Shown in pieces: positions 14,708 to 15,158 of a DNA stretch of 15,158 nucleotides. The stretch is taken from NCBI GenBank assembly GCA_966128725.1, contig CBHYLN010000132.1, positions 1 to 15,158 of the forward strand, given 5' to 3'. The position numbers and the translations under genes are program-made. The notes beneath the pieces were generated by a model. It saw only the letters and a program-made list of their open reading frames with translations. It did not search any database and was not told the DNA's origin. Origin of the DNA: JAFDZV01 sp966128725. GTDB lineage: Bacteria; Bacteroidota; Ignavibacteria; OLB7. The stretch's first letter is position 1, and every line of letters starts with the position of its first letter.

Positions 14708-15158
14708 GCATGCATCCGCGCAAACTTGCTCAGACGCAGCCACGCATCGCTTCGCATGCACAACTCGAAGAGTTAGGCATGCAACGGCGCAAGCGGCACT
14801 ATCACAGCACCACATCGCCCCGCATGCACAACTCGAAGAGTTAGGCATGCAACGGCGCAAGCGGCTCTACGACAGCACCACATCGCCTCCCATGCACAAC
14901 TCGGCGAATGAGGCATGCATCTGCGTAAACGGCTCTGACGGCGCCGCACACCGCACCGCATGCACAACTCGAAGAGTTAGGCATGCGACGCCGCAAGCGG
15001 CTCTATCACAGCACCACATCGCACCGCATGCACAACCCGAAGTGTTAGGCATGCATCTGCGCAAACGGCTCCGACGGCGTCACACACCGCACCGCATGCA
15101 CAACCCGAAGTGTTAGGCATGCATCTGCGCAAACGGCTCCGACGGCGTCACACACCGC
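14708..15158 (+). repeat. 68-bp tandem repeat array 2, six cores, runs off the right edge
   Basis: Six 29-nt cores start at 14754, 14822, 14890, 14958, 15026 and 15094, always 68 bp apart. A degenerate half-unit with GCATGC at 14708 precedes them. The core is GCATGC, AC, AACTC, GAA, GAGTT, AG, GCATGC. The third core is damaged (inner arm GAATG), and the fifth and sixth read AACCC-GAA-GTGTT. Linkers of 39 nt come in two types. One begins AACGGCGCAAGCGGC or GACGCCGCAAGCGGC and contains CAGCACCACATCGC. The other begins ATCTGCG and contains ACACACCGC or GCACACCGC. The order is A, A, B, A, B, B. Units five and six are identical as far as the window shows. Placed 12 bp after mnmA, the hairpins could also shape its mRNA 3' end. 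The array continues past the window. Confidence 0.92.

Overview
The window is a GC-rich stretch of a bacterial chromosome made almost entirely of housekeeping-type genes. Three things point to the Fibrobacterota-Chlorobiota-Bacteroidota (FCB) side of the tree. Most genes lack a clear Shine-Dalgarno sequence. Several intergenic regions carry TTG or TTT, a 20-nt gap and a TAnnTTTG-like element, which is the known Bacteroidota sigma-factor promoter pattern. The gene set also fits: a YfhO-type membrane protein, L-lysine 6-aminotransferase and an RlmD/TrmA-type methyltransferase. A GC-rich lineage such as Kapabacteria, Ignavibacteria-related bacteria or Rhodothermota would fit. Gemmatimonadota is an alternative. 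I cannot place it further from sequence alone.

Layout: (1) 1-2288, minus strand: topA, DNA topoisomerase I, cut by the left edge. (2) 2289-2443: divergent promoter region with very short or absent leaders. (3) 2444-3760: GT-B glycosyltransferase, then 4053-6737: a large YfhO-family polytopic membrane protein. The two are probably a cell-surface glycan or glycolipid pair, though each seems to have its own promoter. (4) 6788-6840: terminator-like hairpin, then an RlmD/TrmA-type RNA uracil-5 methyltransferase at 6868-8313. (5) 8314-9177: an 864-bp intergenic region with an AATTCCT heptamer tract, an array of four 68-bp palindrome-bearing tandem repeats, a textbook Bacteroidota-type promoter, a possible 47-residue leaderless ORF and a long leader. 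(6) 9178-10578: L-lysine 6-aminotransferase, closed by a strong intrinsic terminator. (7) 10724-13492: a membrane-anchored or exported penicillin-acylase-family hydrolase. (8) 13587-14696: mnmA, tRNA 2-thiouridylase. (9) 14708 to the right edge: a second array of the same 68-bp repeat family, in the opposite orientation, with at least six units.

The genes do not form one pathway. Two modify RNA (rlmD, mnmA), one controls DNA topology (topA), two likely serve the envelope (glycosyltransferase, YfhO-like), one acts on lysine and one is an exported amidase. The most unusual part of the window is the 68-bp repeat family. It has exact 68-bp periodicity in both arrays, a conserved 29-nt nested palindrome, a variable 39-nt linker, and two inverted copies, one downstream of rlmD and one downstream of mnmA.
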